Below are positions 42,201 through 51,722 of a stretch of 64,000 nucleotides of DNA, piece by piece. The first letter of the stretch is position 1, and each line of letters starts with the position of its first letter. The notes beneath the pieces are model-generated. The model did not search any database. It saw only the letters and a program-made list of their open reading frames with translations, and was not told where the DNA came from. The DNA is from Closterium sp. Naga37s-1. Its lineage: Eukaryota; Streptophyta; Zygnematophyceae; Desmidiales; Closteriaceae. Position numbers and translations under genes: made by a program. The DNA lies in NCBI GenBank assembly GCA_947471745.1, contig CANJKZ010000114.1, positions 124,001 to 188,000 on the forward strand, given 5' to 3'.

Positions 42201-44530
42201 GAGGAGAGAGCTCCTCCAGGTGTAGCACTCCCAGGCTCAGCACCCCCAGACTCAGCACCTGCAGACTCAGCACCCGCAGGCTCCGCACCCCCAGGCTCAG
42301 CACCCCCAGACTCCGCACCCCCAGGCTCCGCACCCCCAGGCTCCGCACGCTCAGGCTCAGCACCCCTAGCAGGACGAGAGTCGACAGCTACGTCGACAGG
42401 CTCAACCGGGTCTACCTGGGACACACCTGAGGGAGCGGCACCCTGAGGGGGGAGGGGGTCCACCACAGCAGCACCTGGCGCGAGGAAGAGAGGCGGGGGG
42501 GGGAGCGGGGCAGTGCGGTAGGGGAAGAGGCGGTAGTAGGGGACCGACTCGTCAAAGGTGACGTCCTGAGAGGGCAGGACACGGCGCGAGGTGGCGTGGT
42601 AAAACTGCCAACCAGACGCGTCCGGGACAAAGCCAAGGAAGACACAAGGAACAGCGCGGGAGGAGAGCTTGTCCGCGGACGTATCGCGGACAAAAGCTCG
42701 AGATCCCCAGACCCGGAAACGCGACGCATCGCCAACCTCCCCCGTCCACAGCAGTGTGGGCGAGGTCTCCGGCAAGGAGACACGGGGCCAGAGGTTGAGC
42801 TGATGCGCAGCGTACCGGACCGCAAACGGCCACAGAAAGTGGGGGGCAGCCGCATGGATCAAGGAGGTACGAGCGACCTCCATGATCAAGCCAATGCGGC
42901 GCTCAGCAACCCCATTCTGCTGTGGAGAGGCCGGAAGCGTGAATGACTGGCGGATGCCGTGCTCCGCACAGTAGGCTGCCAAGAGGTCGGAGGAGAACTC
43001 ACCACCTCTGTCAGAGTGCAGACGCAGGACAGGAAAGTCCGAGTGGAACCGCTCGCTGAGCTGGAGACGAGAAGCGCGGATCCAAGGGATCAAAACATCA
43101 GGGACCTCACCCTTGGTGCGCAAGGGGAAGACCGTGGTGTAGCGCGAGAAGTCGCCAACAACGATCAGGAAGTACCTCTCCTGACCCTGTCCACGGACGC
43201 GGGCTGGGCCCCACACGTCCATGTGGAGCGTCTGCAAGGGAGCAGTCGTCGGGGGAAACGAGGAGGAGTGAGGAGCGGCGTGCTGCCGCCCCTCGACACA
43301 AGGAAGACAGGGAGGAGCAGGCGAGGGTGGGAGGGGAGGGAGTACCCGGGGAAGACCAGAGACAAGGTACCGTTTGTGCATGGCACGAAGGCGCTGCACT
43401 GACGGGTGACCAAGGCGGTGGTGCCAGAGGACGGTCTCGTGTGCTAGAGAGCGACACGAGCAGGGGGCAGACAGCTGACCTGAAGCAGACGCAGACGCAG
43501 CTACCTGAGGGGACTCATTGGTCAGTGTGTACAGGTCCGACCCCGGCTGACGGCTCGTCCGAGCACACGTGCAGTGTGTCACGCGCTCGTAGGCAGGGGT
43601 GAACTGGTGGACACCCCCGTCCTGGAGCGCACAACCCGCCACCAAGTTCGTAGAGAACGAGGGGAGGTGGAGACCTGACAGTGTGCCCGACGGAACCGCA
43701 GGACAAGGAAGAACAGTGGAGGAGGTCGCAATGACCGGACCCCCAGAGGGGTCAGCAAGGGAGACAGCAACTGGCCGAGCAAGCTGCTCAAGGGCAGTGC
43801 GGTCACGAAAGAAACAGCAAGAAGCACCTGAGTCCAGTGTAAAGGTGTGCAGTGCCTCAGTAGACTCAGTACCAGGGGGCGCAGACTCACGAGCACCTAG
43901 AGCAGCAGCCTCACCAGCACCTGGGGCAACAGACACACTAGCACCTAGAGCGGCAGCCTCACCAGCACCTGAGGCAACCGACAAGCGAGCACCTAGTGCG
44001 GCAGCCTCACCAGTACCTAGAGCAGCAGACTGGATACCGGGGTCAGGCGGCACACACAGGTGACAGGCTCCCTCTGTACTAGTAGACAATGCATACATTG
44101 CAGTGAGAATAGCATCATAGGGAAGAGCAAAGATATCTACCCTCTGTCCAAGCAGCTCCACCCAGTCGGGGAGCTCAGCGTCATCGCCAAACTCTGTACG
44201 CCAAGCGTCAGTCAGACGGGCGAAGCAGTGGGACTCTGTGTGACCACGCGTCCCGCAAGGCTGACCAGTCCAGGCACCCGTGCTAAGAACGTACGGGCAG
44301 CGAGCAGTACTCAGCGACCCTCTACTCTGAGCGTACCACTCACGAAACTGCTGGGGCGAAAGAGGGTCGCGCGGACGACGCTGCTGCTGCACCGGGCCAC
44401 TACAAGAAGTTCCCGAACTACCCACTTCAGGACAACTCCCACTACGGCCACCCCGACAACCCCAACTGACGTACCACTCACGAAGCTGCTGGGGCGTGAG
44501 GGACACACGCGGACGGCCCTGGAGCTGCAT
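39242..44530 (-). CDS. Copia-1 polyprotein: zinc-finger-like, protease, integrase, RT, RNase H
   Basis: A single 1,762-codon frame. In order: a C-terminal Gag remnant with a zinc-finger-like CPYVLST...CGTRGHTESHC; protease LDSGAS (about residue 230); the pre-integrase LWHHRLGHPS block with a later CLPC pair; the integrase catalytic core with D (HMDVWGP), D (LHSDRGGEF) and E (NGVAERR), the last two separated by 35 residues; a long Gly/Ala/Glu-Pro linker; RT with YVDDL near residue 1,435; and RNase H with DASWADD and VLYVDNKAA. PR-IN-RT-RH order defines the Ty1/copia type. All catalytic residues that I can check are present and there is no stop. The motif PQQLREWY (or a close variant) occurs four times. 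Confidence 0.95.
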   Translation of the reverse strand: MQLQGRPRVSLTPQQLREWYVSWGCRGGRSGSCPEVGSSGTSCSGPVQQQRRPRDPLSPQQFREWYAQSRGSLSTARCPYVLSTGAWTGQPCGTRGHTESHCFARLTDAWRTEFGDDAELPDWVELLGQRVDIFALPYDAILTAMYALSTSTEGACHLCVPPDPGIQSAALGTGEAAALGARLSVASGAGEAAALGASVSVAPGAGEAAALGARESAPPGTESTEALHTFTLDSGASCCFFRDRTALEQLARPVAVSLADPSGGPVIATSSTVLPCPAVPSGTLSGLHLPSFSTNLVAGCALQDGGVHQFTPAYERVTHCTCARTSRQPGSDLYTLTNESPQVAASASASGQLSAPCSCRSLAHETVLWHHRLGHPSVQRLRAMHKRYLVSGLPRVLPPLPPSPAPPCLPCVEGRQHAAPHSSSFPPTTAPLQTLHMDVWGPARVRGQGQERYFLIVVGDFSRYTTVFPLRTKGEVPDVLIPWIRASRLQLSERFHSDFPVLRLHSDRGGEFSSDLLAAYCAEHGIRQSFTLPASPQQNGVAERRIGLIMEVARTSLIHAAAPHFLWPFAVRYAAHQLNLWPRVSLPETSPTLLWTGEVGDASRFRVWGSRAFVRDTSADKLSSRAVPCVFLGFVPDASGWQFYHATSRRVLPSQDVTFDESVPYYRLFPYRTAPLPPPPLFLAPGAAVVDPLPPQGAAPSGVSQVDPVEPVDVAVDSRPARGAEPERAEPGGAEPGGAESGGAEPGGAEPAGAESAGAESGGAEPGSATPGGALSSEQLREWYLQYCSLRRGASGARSAAGASASASPPRRALPSPQQLREWYARHCSLRSGAPRVVDPGAGAAGDAAAAGGAAGAAGGAAAASGAAGAAGGAAGAGAAGTAGATGGTRTGGAGAAGGAGAADAAGGAAGAGATGAAGGAAAAGGAAGATGGAAGAGAAGGTGATDVAGGAAGAGAAGAAGAAGAARPGGASTGGSGAAGTGPAEGVGAGGAERSRPYYVPLLQQVLGLPPSTGPSPPLLSPPSVQSQSQLQSASPLPAPSPYTAPSGSLTERREPESRHPSPESSPASSASRPESPVRTARTGRRAPRERPPPVLGTHYMTLRPSTAPQRVPLPSPPASSLPDVADPPSDLTRAASPTVARLLATVVTDPTFESSAASALVAELVDFAAACRLDYAASLVAESESVCPPSVGGECALGTDVLEDRQEEFECFAAALPHLVSMLIAPEGDPDAPDIPTPRSYAEAMEGLYSSQWQTAMDAEMASWKSTGTYVDEVPPPGANIVSGMWIFRVKRPPGSPPVFKARYVARGFSQREGVDFFQTFSPTPKMTTLRVLLHVAAQRDYELHCLDFSTAFLQGTLHEEIWLRRPPGFTGSFPPGTQWSLRRPVYGLRQAPREWHDTLRTTLAALGFAPSTADPSLFLRTDTTLPPFYVLVYVDDLVFATADTEALAHVKSELQKRHTCTDLGELTSYLGLRITRDRAQRTITLTQSHMVQQVLQRFRFTYSSPQPTPLPTGHSLSALPSDESVEPSGPYPELVGCLMYLMTCTRPDLAYPLSILARYVAPGRHRKEHMDAAKRVLRYLCSTSGMGLVLGGRRDVVLTGHSDASWADDQATQRSSQGYSFSLGSGSVSWRSTRSSSVLSSSCEAEIYATAMAAQELRWLTYLLTDLGERPRSPPVLYVDNKAAIALCQEHRLEHRTKHIALRYFLARELQQRGQLRLSYVATRANTADVFTKALQPCDHQRFCTVLGLVPTLPHLLTS

Positions 44531-44639
44531 CTGGCCACGCCAGGAGCAACAGTAGAAGCAGTAGCAGCAGCAGTAACAGCAGTAGCAGCACGGGCAGGGC
44601 AGTGCTCACCAGTGGTGGGAAGGGCAGGCGCACGACGGA

Positions 44640-45290
44640 GGCGACTGCGGCGGCGGCTGCTCCAGGGGCCAGGGGCAGCTCCTGCAGTGGCGGCTGCTCC
44701 AGTGGCCAGGGGCGGCTGCTCCAGGGGCGGCTGCTCCAGTGGCCAGGGGCGGCTGCTGTAGGGGCGGCTGCTCCAGGGGCCAGGGGCGGCTCCTGCAGTG
44801 GCGGCTGCTCCAGTGGCCAGGGGCGGCTGCTCCAGGGGCGGCTGCTCCAGTGGCCAAGGGCGGCTGCTGCAGGGGTGGCTATTCCAGGGGCGGCTGCTCC
44901 AGAGGCGGCTGCTCCAGAGGCGGCTTAGGTCAGGGCGATGCAGTGGGCAGGGGCGACGCGCGGGCAGGGGCGACGCGTCGGGCAGAGCGACGCGGCGGGC
45001 AGGGGCGACGCCGCGGGCAGGGCGACGCGGCGAGCAGGTGGCGACGCCGCGGGCAGGGGCGACGCGGCGGGCAGGTGCGACGCCACGGGCAGGGCGACGC
45101 GGCGGGCAGGTGGCGACGCCGCGGGCAGGGCGACGCGGCGGGCAGGTTGCGACGCCGCGGGCAGGTGGCGACGCCGCGGGCAGGGCGACGCGGCGGGCAG
45201 GTGGCGACGCCGCGGGCAGGTGGCGACGCCGCGGGCAGGTGGCGACGTCGCGGGCAGGTGGCGAGGGCCTGCAGGGGCGGTGCGGGGCGC
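44640..45290 (-). repeat. Copia-1 GC-rich leader repeats
   Basis: Between the primer-binding site and pol lie two blocks: GGGGCGGCTGCTCCAG-type units (44640-44930) and GCGGGCAGGTGGCGACGCC-type units (44945-45260). Open frames across it are pure repeat translations. This is where gag should be. Confidence 0.9.
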
Positions 45291-45440
45291 ACGAGGGCAC
45301 ACGAGGGCGCACGAGGGCGCACGAGCAGAGAAAGGCGCACGAGGGCGCACGTAAGGTAGGGCGCACGAGGGCGCTTCTAGCGGAATAGTGGGCCCGTAGT
45401 AGAAAGCGGTCCTAGGTGGCAACCTAGACCTCTGATACCA

Positions 45441-45569
45441 TGTTAGAATCCTAGACATGTTTGACTAGCAGCAGAATGAGAGTACAAGTATGACAAACCT
45501 AAAGTTCTGTACCCCCTAGAGGCTAACCCACAATAGCCTACACAAATATAACACATACAATGTTTGACA
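45441..45569 (-). repeat. Copia-1 5' LTR
   Basis: 129 bp, directly followed in gene sense by the TGGTATCAGAGG primer-binding site at 45429-45440. The GAGGC target duplication lies just outside. Confidence 0.95.
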
Positions 45570-46108
45570 GAGGCATGGGAATGTGATGGTGATACAATGT
45601 GTAAAACATGTGTACCATGAAATTATTATGCATGGCCGAGACTCAAGGTTTCTAGCATGTCATTTTACAACAATGGCTCCCATCTCGTTTTGATTCTTCT
45701 CGATTGCGCACAAAATTGCGCACTATGACCACACAAGTGCACCGTGCTGTCTATCCAGATTCACTTCTGTATTGTGGAGAGGTAAAGGTGGATTAAGGGT
45801 ACATTCTCATATCGACATTTGTATCTCAATCAATTCGTGACGCGGGAAAACATCATAAACTGTATTGTGTCACAAACGCGCGTCACATTAATGCGAACAG
45901 TGCTGTATTTTACATTGGTTAGCGTGGAACACGCTGACGTCGCGGACGAGTTACAAGATGACTTGTCACTGTAAAAAAATCACACGCGACTCGAAATGCC
46001 CGATCCGACCACATGCACCTGGACGCCCCACACAATGAAAATTTCAAGCGGGAAAAAAAACCACCAATCGGTGTCGCGATTCATTCACCCCACCCAATCA
46101 GACGCGCC

Positions 46109-46228
46109 TGTCAAACATATATATTTGTATGTTCAAGGCTGTAGTGATGCATGCATTAGAGAGTATAGGTTATTAGTGTTTGCATTTGTACCCACCACCT
46201 TTCCTAATCTACCATTCCGTTCTTGAGA
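46109..46228 (+). repeat. Copia-2 5' LTR
   Basis: 120 bp. The GCGCC target duplication precedes it and TGGTATCA follows it directly. Confidence 0.92.
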
Positions 46229-46404
46229 TGGTATCACGCCTTAGGTTCGTTCCCTCGCCTCGCCTAGCCTAGCTCGCTCCGTCCGTGGCGCCTCACGCCC
46301 TAGGTTCTGCCCTCCCTCCTAGCCCGTTTCCGCGCGACCCTAGAGCCCGCGCCCTAACCTAGCGCGAGCCCACGCTCAGCCCGCGCCCAGCCCGCGCCCT
46401 AGCC

Positions 46405-47570
46405 TAGCGTGCGCCCTGCCCCAGCCCGTAGCGTCGCCCGTGCGCCCTGCCCCAGCCCGTAGCGTCGCCCGTGCGCCCTGCCCCAGCCCGTCGCGTCGCC
46501 CGTGCGCCCTGCCCTAGCCCGTCGCGTAGCCCGTGCGCCCTGCCCCAGCCCGTAGCGTAGCCCGTGCGCCCTGCCCCAGCCCGTCGCGTAGCCCGTGCGC
46601 CCTGCCCCAGCCCGTCGCGTCGCCCGTGCGCCCTGCCCCAGCCCGTCGCGTCGCCCGTGTGCCTTGCCCCAGCCCGTAGCGTCGCCCGTGCAGAGCAACG
46701 CGCGCCCCTGCAGTGCAGTGCGCGCCAACGTGCAGGGCAGCGCGCGCCCTAGCAGAGCAGCGCGCCCCACCCGGGCATAGCAGCGCGCGCCCCTGCCCAG
46801 GAACGCGCACCCCAGCCAGGAACGCGCGCCCCTGGCCAGACATGCGCGCCCCAGCCAGAAACGCACCTCACGTGCCTTCCTAGCCGCCCACACCTCCTCC
46901 TAGCCGCCCACACCTCCTCCTAGCCGCCTACACCTTCTCCTAGCCGCCCACACCTCCTCCTAGCCGCCCACACCTCCTCCTAGCCGCCCACACCTCCTCC
47001 TAGCCGCCCACACCTCCTCCTAGCCGCCCACACCTCCTTCTAGCCACCCACTGGCACCTCTTGCAGCAGGTGGCACCTTTAGCGCGCCACGACCCATAGC
47101 AGGCCGTTCTCGGGCTTTCTCACCGTCGGTTTTCCCGTTCCCTACCGTTCCTTCACTGGGTTCACCGTTCCGCCGCGACTGGAGGCCGCTACTCCTAGTC
47201 CTAGTTTCACCTGGCGCTCCTAGTTGTTCTCGCTCCGTGCTCCGGCCGTTCCTCGCCTAGTTTCACCTGGCGCTCCTAGTTGTTCTCGCTCCTCGCTCCA
47301 GCCGCTCCTCGAGCCCGTAGTTTCTAGCTTGACGCTCCGGCCGTGCCTCACTCCAGCCATTCCTCGTTCCAGTCGTTTCTAGCTCAGTTTGCTCCGTGCT
47401 CCGGCCGTTCCTCGCCTAGTTTCACCTGGCGCTCCTAGCTGTTCTCGCTCCTCGCTCCCAGCTCAGTTTGCTCCGTGCTCTGGCCGTTCCTCGCACCTGG
47501 CACTCCTAGCTGTTCTCACTCCTCGCTCCTAGCTCCAGTCGCTCTTAGCCTGCCGCTCCTGCACCCTGCT
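46405..47570 (+). repeat. Copia-2 leader minisatellites
   Basis: Three successive repeat types fill the leader. 46405-46690 holds about nine 31-bp units (CGTGCGCCCTGCCCCAGCCC plus CGTAGCGTCGC). 46881-47050 holds about eight 20-bp units (TAGCCGCCCACACCTCCTCC). 47190-47570 holds longer irregular units with CGCTCCTAGTTGTTCTCGCT. No Gag N-terminal domain is readable. Confidence 0.92.
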
Positions 47571-47580
47571 AGCCTTTACC

Positions 47581-49542
47581 ATGGCGTCCACTAGAGTTCT
47601 CCAGCAGCAGGGACAGCAGCAGCGGCAGTTTCAGCAGTGGGAACCTCAGCAGCAGTGGCGCCCTCAATAGCAGTGGCGCCATCAGCAGCAGTGGCGCCCT
47701 CAGCAGCCGTGGGGGCCTGGTGGTTCGGGTAGCGTTGGCTGCAGCAGCAGCCCAGCCAGCTGGGGGGCTCGTCGCGGTGGCCGTGACGTCGGCCCCTGCC
47801 AGTACCGGATCTTGACTGGCCCTGGTGCTGGCACTACCTGCTGGCGTCCTGACCACTCTGCACAGCGCTGCTACAGCCGCCTCGACGACTTATACCGTGA
47901 ACGTTTTGGGCCTGAGTTGAGGCCACGGATCTGGCCCGATCTGTCTCGTAGTGGTTACCCTGTGTTTGATATGTCTATGGATGCTGTTTATTCTGTCACG
48001 TATGGATCTCTTGGCTTGCGTGTACCTAGCTTAGGACCTTTGCGTGTTGCTAGTGTAGGTACTTGTGCTTTTAGTGTAGGTGCTTGTGTAGTCACTAGTT
48101 CAGCCGTGACGACTGCTGTCGCGTCGCTCTCCTTTACGCTGGACTCAGGCGCATCTCACTGCTTCTTTCACGACCACACCACTGTCACACCTCTTTCGGC
48201 TCGAGTCCCAGTTGCCCTGGCTGATCCTACTTCAGGACCAGCAGTCACTCGCAGCTCGACCACTCTCCCGTGCCCGGCTGTCCCTTCTGGTTTCCTCACT
48301 AGTCTCTACATCCCCTCGTTCTCTCGGAACTTGGTGGGTGTTGGATACCTTCAGGACCGTGGGATCACAGTCACGTTTCCTGCGCAATGGAGGACGGCGA
48401 TCTGTACGGACGCTTCCACCGGGGCACTTCTTGCCACGTTCACCAGGGAGCCCCACTCACGTCTCTTCGTTCTGCACACTGCGTCCCACCAGGTAGCAGA
48501 GTCCGGCCAGGTTACTGCGTCCCCCCAGGTAACAGAGTCTGGTCAGGTTACTGCGTTCCCTTCGGTTGCTGTGTCTGGTCAGGTTGCTGCGTCTGGTCAG
48601 GTTGCCGCGTCTTGCTCATGTCGGTCTCTCGCCCACCCGACCGTCTTGTGGCACCACCGTCTTGGCCACCCGTCGATCCCCCGCCTCCGCAGCATGGCTA
48701 GTCACCGTCTTGTCTTGGGTCTCCCTCGCGTCTTTGCGTCGCTCCCTCCCTCGCCTGCACCGCCGTGCACTCCTTGCGTCGCCGACCGCCTGCGCGCCAC
48801 TCCGCACTCCTCCTCCCCTCGTCCGGCCACTGCTCCCTTCCAGACTCTCCACTTGGACGTCTGGGGCCCTGCCCCTACGCAGGGACCTGAGAGGGAGCGC
48901 TACTTTCTGGTGGTCATCGACGACTACTCCAGGTACACCACGGTGTTTCCTCTCGCGAAGATATCCGAGGTGACTTCTACGCTGATCCGGTAGCTTCTGG
49001 CCACTGAGGGCACTCGTGGCAGTCGTGTCTCCTGTCTCCACTCCGACCGTGGGGGCGAGTTTCGCTCCGGCATTCTTCGCGGATTCTGCGGCGAACAGGG
49101 CATCTCACAGTCCTGAACGCTTCCGGAGTCCCCACAGCAGAATGGGGTTGCTGAGCGCCGCATTGGCTTGGTCATGGACATGGCACGCACGTCCATGATC
49201 CATGCCCGTGCGCCCCATTTTCTGTGGCCCTATGCGGTTCGCTACGCCGCCCACCAGTTGAACCTCCAGCCGCGTGTCTCGCGGCCAGAGGCTTCACCGA
49301 CCAGTCTTTGGACCGGGTCCCCTGGTGTTGGGTCGGCCTTTCGTGTCTGGGGCTGCCTTGCGCTTGTCCGCGACACCTCTGCGAACAAGCTCTCGGCTCG
49401 CGCCATCCCCTGTGTCTTCCTTGGTTTCCCGGTGGACTCTCCCGACTACGCCTTTTACAACCCGCCCCTCCACCAGTTCCTAGACTCCCGTGACGTCCGG
49501 TTTGACGAGGCAATGTCCTACTACGCTAGCTACCCCTGTCGA
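47581..49542 (+). pseudogene. Copia-2 pol, 5' part (Gag tail, protease, integrase), broken
   Basis: Starts with a Gln-rich Gag tail and a zinc-finger-like CQYRILT...CWRPDHSAQRC. Protease LDSGAS, LWHHRLGHPS and integrase blocks (LDVWGP, LHSDRGGEF, NGVAERRIG) follow. In-frame stops lie at 47668 (TAG, in the Gln run), 48991 (TAG) and 49114 (TGA). The reading is cut at the Copia-3 insertion site. Confidence 0.92.
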
Positions 49543-49672
49543 TGTCAAACTTATATGACATAGTCTGTGTAGGCTGTAGTGGGGTAATCAATATAGGGTA
49601 CAACACTTTTAGGTTTCCCTACTTGTACTCCTCATTCTGCTCAATGCATTCATTCCTCGTATTATTCTCACA
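49543..49672 (+). repeat. Copia-3 5' LTR
   Basis: 130 bp, bounded by GTCGA outside and the TGGTAT primer-binding site inside. Confidence 0.95.
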
Positions 49673-49769
49673 TGGTATAGAGCGGGTTCCCTAGTGGGAC
49701 CGTTTTTTTTCCTAAGGGCCCACCACTAAAACTTTTCTCCCTTACCTTCCCGAAGCGCGCTTCGCGCCT

Positions 49770-50040
49770 GCCCTTAAGCGCCCCGTCGCGCCCTTCGCGG
49801 CCTCTTTGTGCCCTTCGCGGCCCCTCTAACGGCCCTTCGCGGCCCCTTCGCGGCCCTTCGCGGCCCCTTCGCGGCCCTTCGCGGCCTCTCTCGCGGCCCT
49901 TCACGGCCCCTTCGCGTTCCTTCGCAGCCCCCTCGCCGCCCTTCGCGGCCCCTACGTGGCCCTTCGCGGCCCCCCTCACGGCTCTTCGCGGCCCCTTCGT
50001 GGCCTTCGCGGCCCCCCTTTGCCGCCCCTCGCGGCTCTTC
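49770..50040 (+). repeat. Copia-3 leader repeat
   Basis: A run of 12-15-bp units CCCTTCGCGGCC(CC) lies between the primer-binding site and gag. Its position matches the leader repeats of the other two elements, but the sequence is different. Confidence 0.92.
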
Positions 50041-50418
50041 GCCGCCCCTGCAGCAGCTGCCGTCACTGGCTCCCCGCGTCGACCCGCTGCTGCGGCACCG
50101 CCCTGCCCCTCTCACCCTTCGCGGCCTCCACCTGCAGCAACCGCCGAGGAGCCCTGCAGCAGCTGTCCCTGCCGCCGCCGCCGAGCCTGCCTCCGCCGGT
50201 GTTGCGAGCCGCCGCCGCCGCAGCAGTCACCACTGCCGCGGACCTGCCCTGCCGCCCAGTCGCGGCCACCCTACCCACCCGCCCCTGGTAAGCGCACCGC
50301 TGAGCCTCGCCGCCCTGCCGAGCCGCGCCGCCCTGCCGAGCCGCGCCGCCCTGCCGAGCCGCGCCCTTTAGCCGAGTCGCGCTGCTGCTACTGCTGGTAG
50401 GCTAGAGCTGCTGCTGTC

Positions 50419-51704
50419 ATGGCTAGTCCCAATGTACTTACCTTCGATGCTGAGGGGCGAGCTATCGACTTTGAGGTCTGGATCGATGATCTGCAGCTTT
50501 TCCTGCAGTGTGATAGCAAGGACGGTATCTCACTGTTTGATCTCACCTATGGCGCCTCTGCTGCACCTGCTGCTGATACTGCCAGTACTGTTCGCTCACA
50601 GTGGATCACGCGCGATGCTGCTGCCCGTCTTGCTGTCCGTAGTCACCTGCCTTCTGCTGAGCGCGCACACTTTAGCCAGTACAAGACTGCTTGTACTCTG
50701 TACACTGCTGTTGTTGCGCGCTACTCCTCCCCTGCCACTGCTGCCCTTAGCCGTCTCATGCTGCCGTACCTGTTCCCTGACCTAGCCGCTTTTGCCACAG
50801 TCGCTGACCTCATTACGCACCTTCGCACTAGTGACACCCGCTACCGCGCTGCGCCTCCTACCGAGTTATGCGCCAAGAACCCCCCCCTATGTACATCACT
50901 CTCTACTACCTCGTTACCCGGCTCCCTGACTCCCTTTGCTCGGTCAGGGACCACTTCCTCTCTCTTTGCCCCACCACACTCACCGTTGACCTCCTCGAGG
51001 AGCGCCTCCTTGCAGCTGAGAAGAGTATAGTCGCTGTAGGAGCCTCTCGTGGTGACCCCCGTGCCCCTTTCTTTGAGGGGTGCTCCCCCGTCCCTCTTTT
51101 GCCCTCTGTTGCCTCTTCTGCTGCTGTCGACCTCGTTGGCACCGAGTCGGTCGGCACTGCGTCTGCTCCTAGTGGCAGGCGCCGCAACAGCAAGGGCAAG
51201 TGGGGCAAGGGGGGTGGAGGGGGCGGCGGGGGCGGCGGTAGTGGCGGTGGAGGAGGAGGAGGGGGTGGCGGTGGAGGTGGGAGTGGTGGCGGGACTGGGG
51301 GCTTAGGTGGCGGCGGTGGAGGTGGAGGCGGCGGAGGCAGCGGGAGTGGGGGTGGAGGTGGCGGCGGCGGCGGAGGAGGTGGGAGTGGCGGGGGTGGTGG
51401 TGGGCAGCAGAGAGGCTCTAGCGGTGGCCAGCGCCAGCAGCAGCAGCGCTCCAGTGAGACCCCGTCGCCTCAGCAGCTTCGTGAGTGGTACGCTGGGCGT
51501 GGGAGGTCTGTGGGTGCTGGTCCCTGCACCTACGTTCTTCGCACTGGCGACCGCCGTGGAGAGACGTGCGGAGGCCCGCACACCACACCACGCTGTTTCG
51601 GCCGCCTGACTGACGCCTGGCGCACTCAGTTCCCTGGCTCCTCGGAGATCCCTCGCTGGGATATTCTGCTTAAGTCGGGGGTTGCTATCTTTGATCTTGA
51701 CTAG
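50419..51704 (+). pseudogene. Copia-3 gag with a one-base frameshift
   Basis: The frame opens with MASPNVLTFDAEGRAIDFEV, a copia-type Gag N-terminus, and continues through the YYLVTRLPDS and LEERLLAAEKSIVA blocks. The frame changes at a run of seven C (50881-50887). A long polyglycine stretch (51205-51410) follows, then PQQLREWY and a zinc-finger-like C...CGGPHTTPRC. It ends at a TAG (51702) just before the protease region. One C more than expected at 50881-50887 would explain the shift; programmed shifting is possible but not indicated. Confidence 0.88.
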
Positions 51705-51722
51705 CATGCTATCCTTGCTGCT

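Larger units (their letters stand above)
38880..45569 (-). mobile_element. Copia-1: full-length Ty1/copia retrotransposon, gag-less, apparently recent
   Basis: Flanked by a perfect 5-bp target duplication GAGGC (38875-38879 and 45570-45574). The LTRs at 38880-39015 and 45441-45569 (in gene sense TGTCAAAC...TCTAACA) show no base substitutions, only a 9-bp and a 2-bp indel. The primer-binding site at 45429-45440 reads TGGTATCAGAGG, the initiator-Met tRNA type. A TATGGGGGTG polypurine tract abuts the 3' LTR. Between lies one uninterrupted pol frame and a GC-rich repetitive leader; no Gag N-terminal domain is recognisable. Confidence 0.95.

Noticed and set aside
44311..45458. Arg/Pro/Ala-rich frames on both strands of the Copia-1 leader as a hidden gag
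   Set aside because: They are translations of 16-19-bp repeats with no match to the Gag blocks seen in Copia-3.
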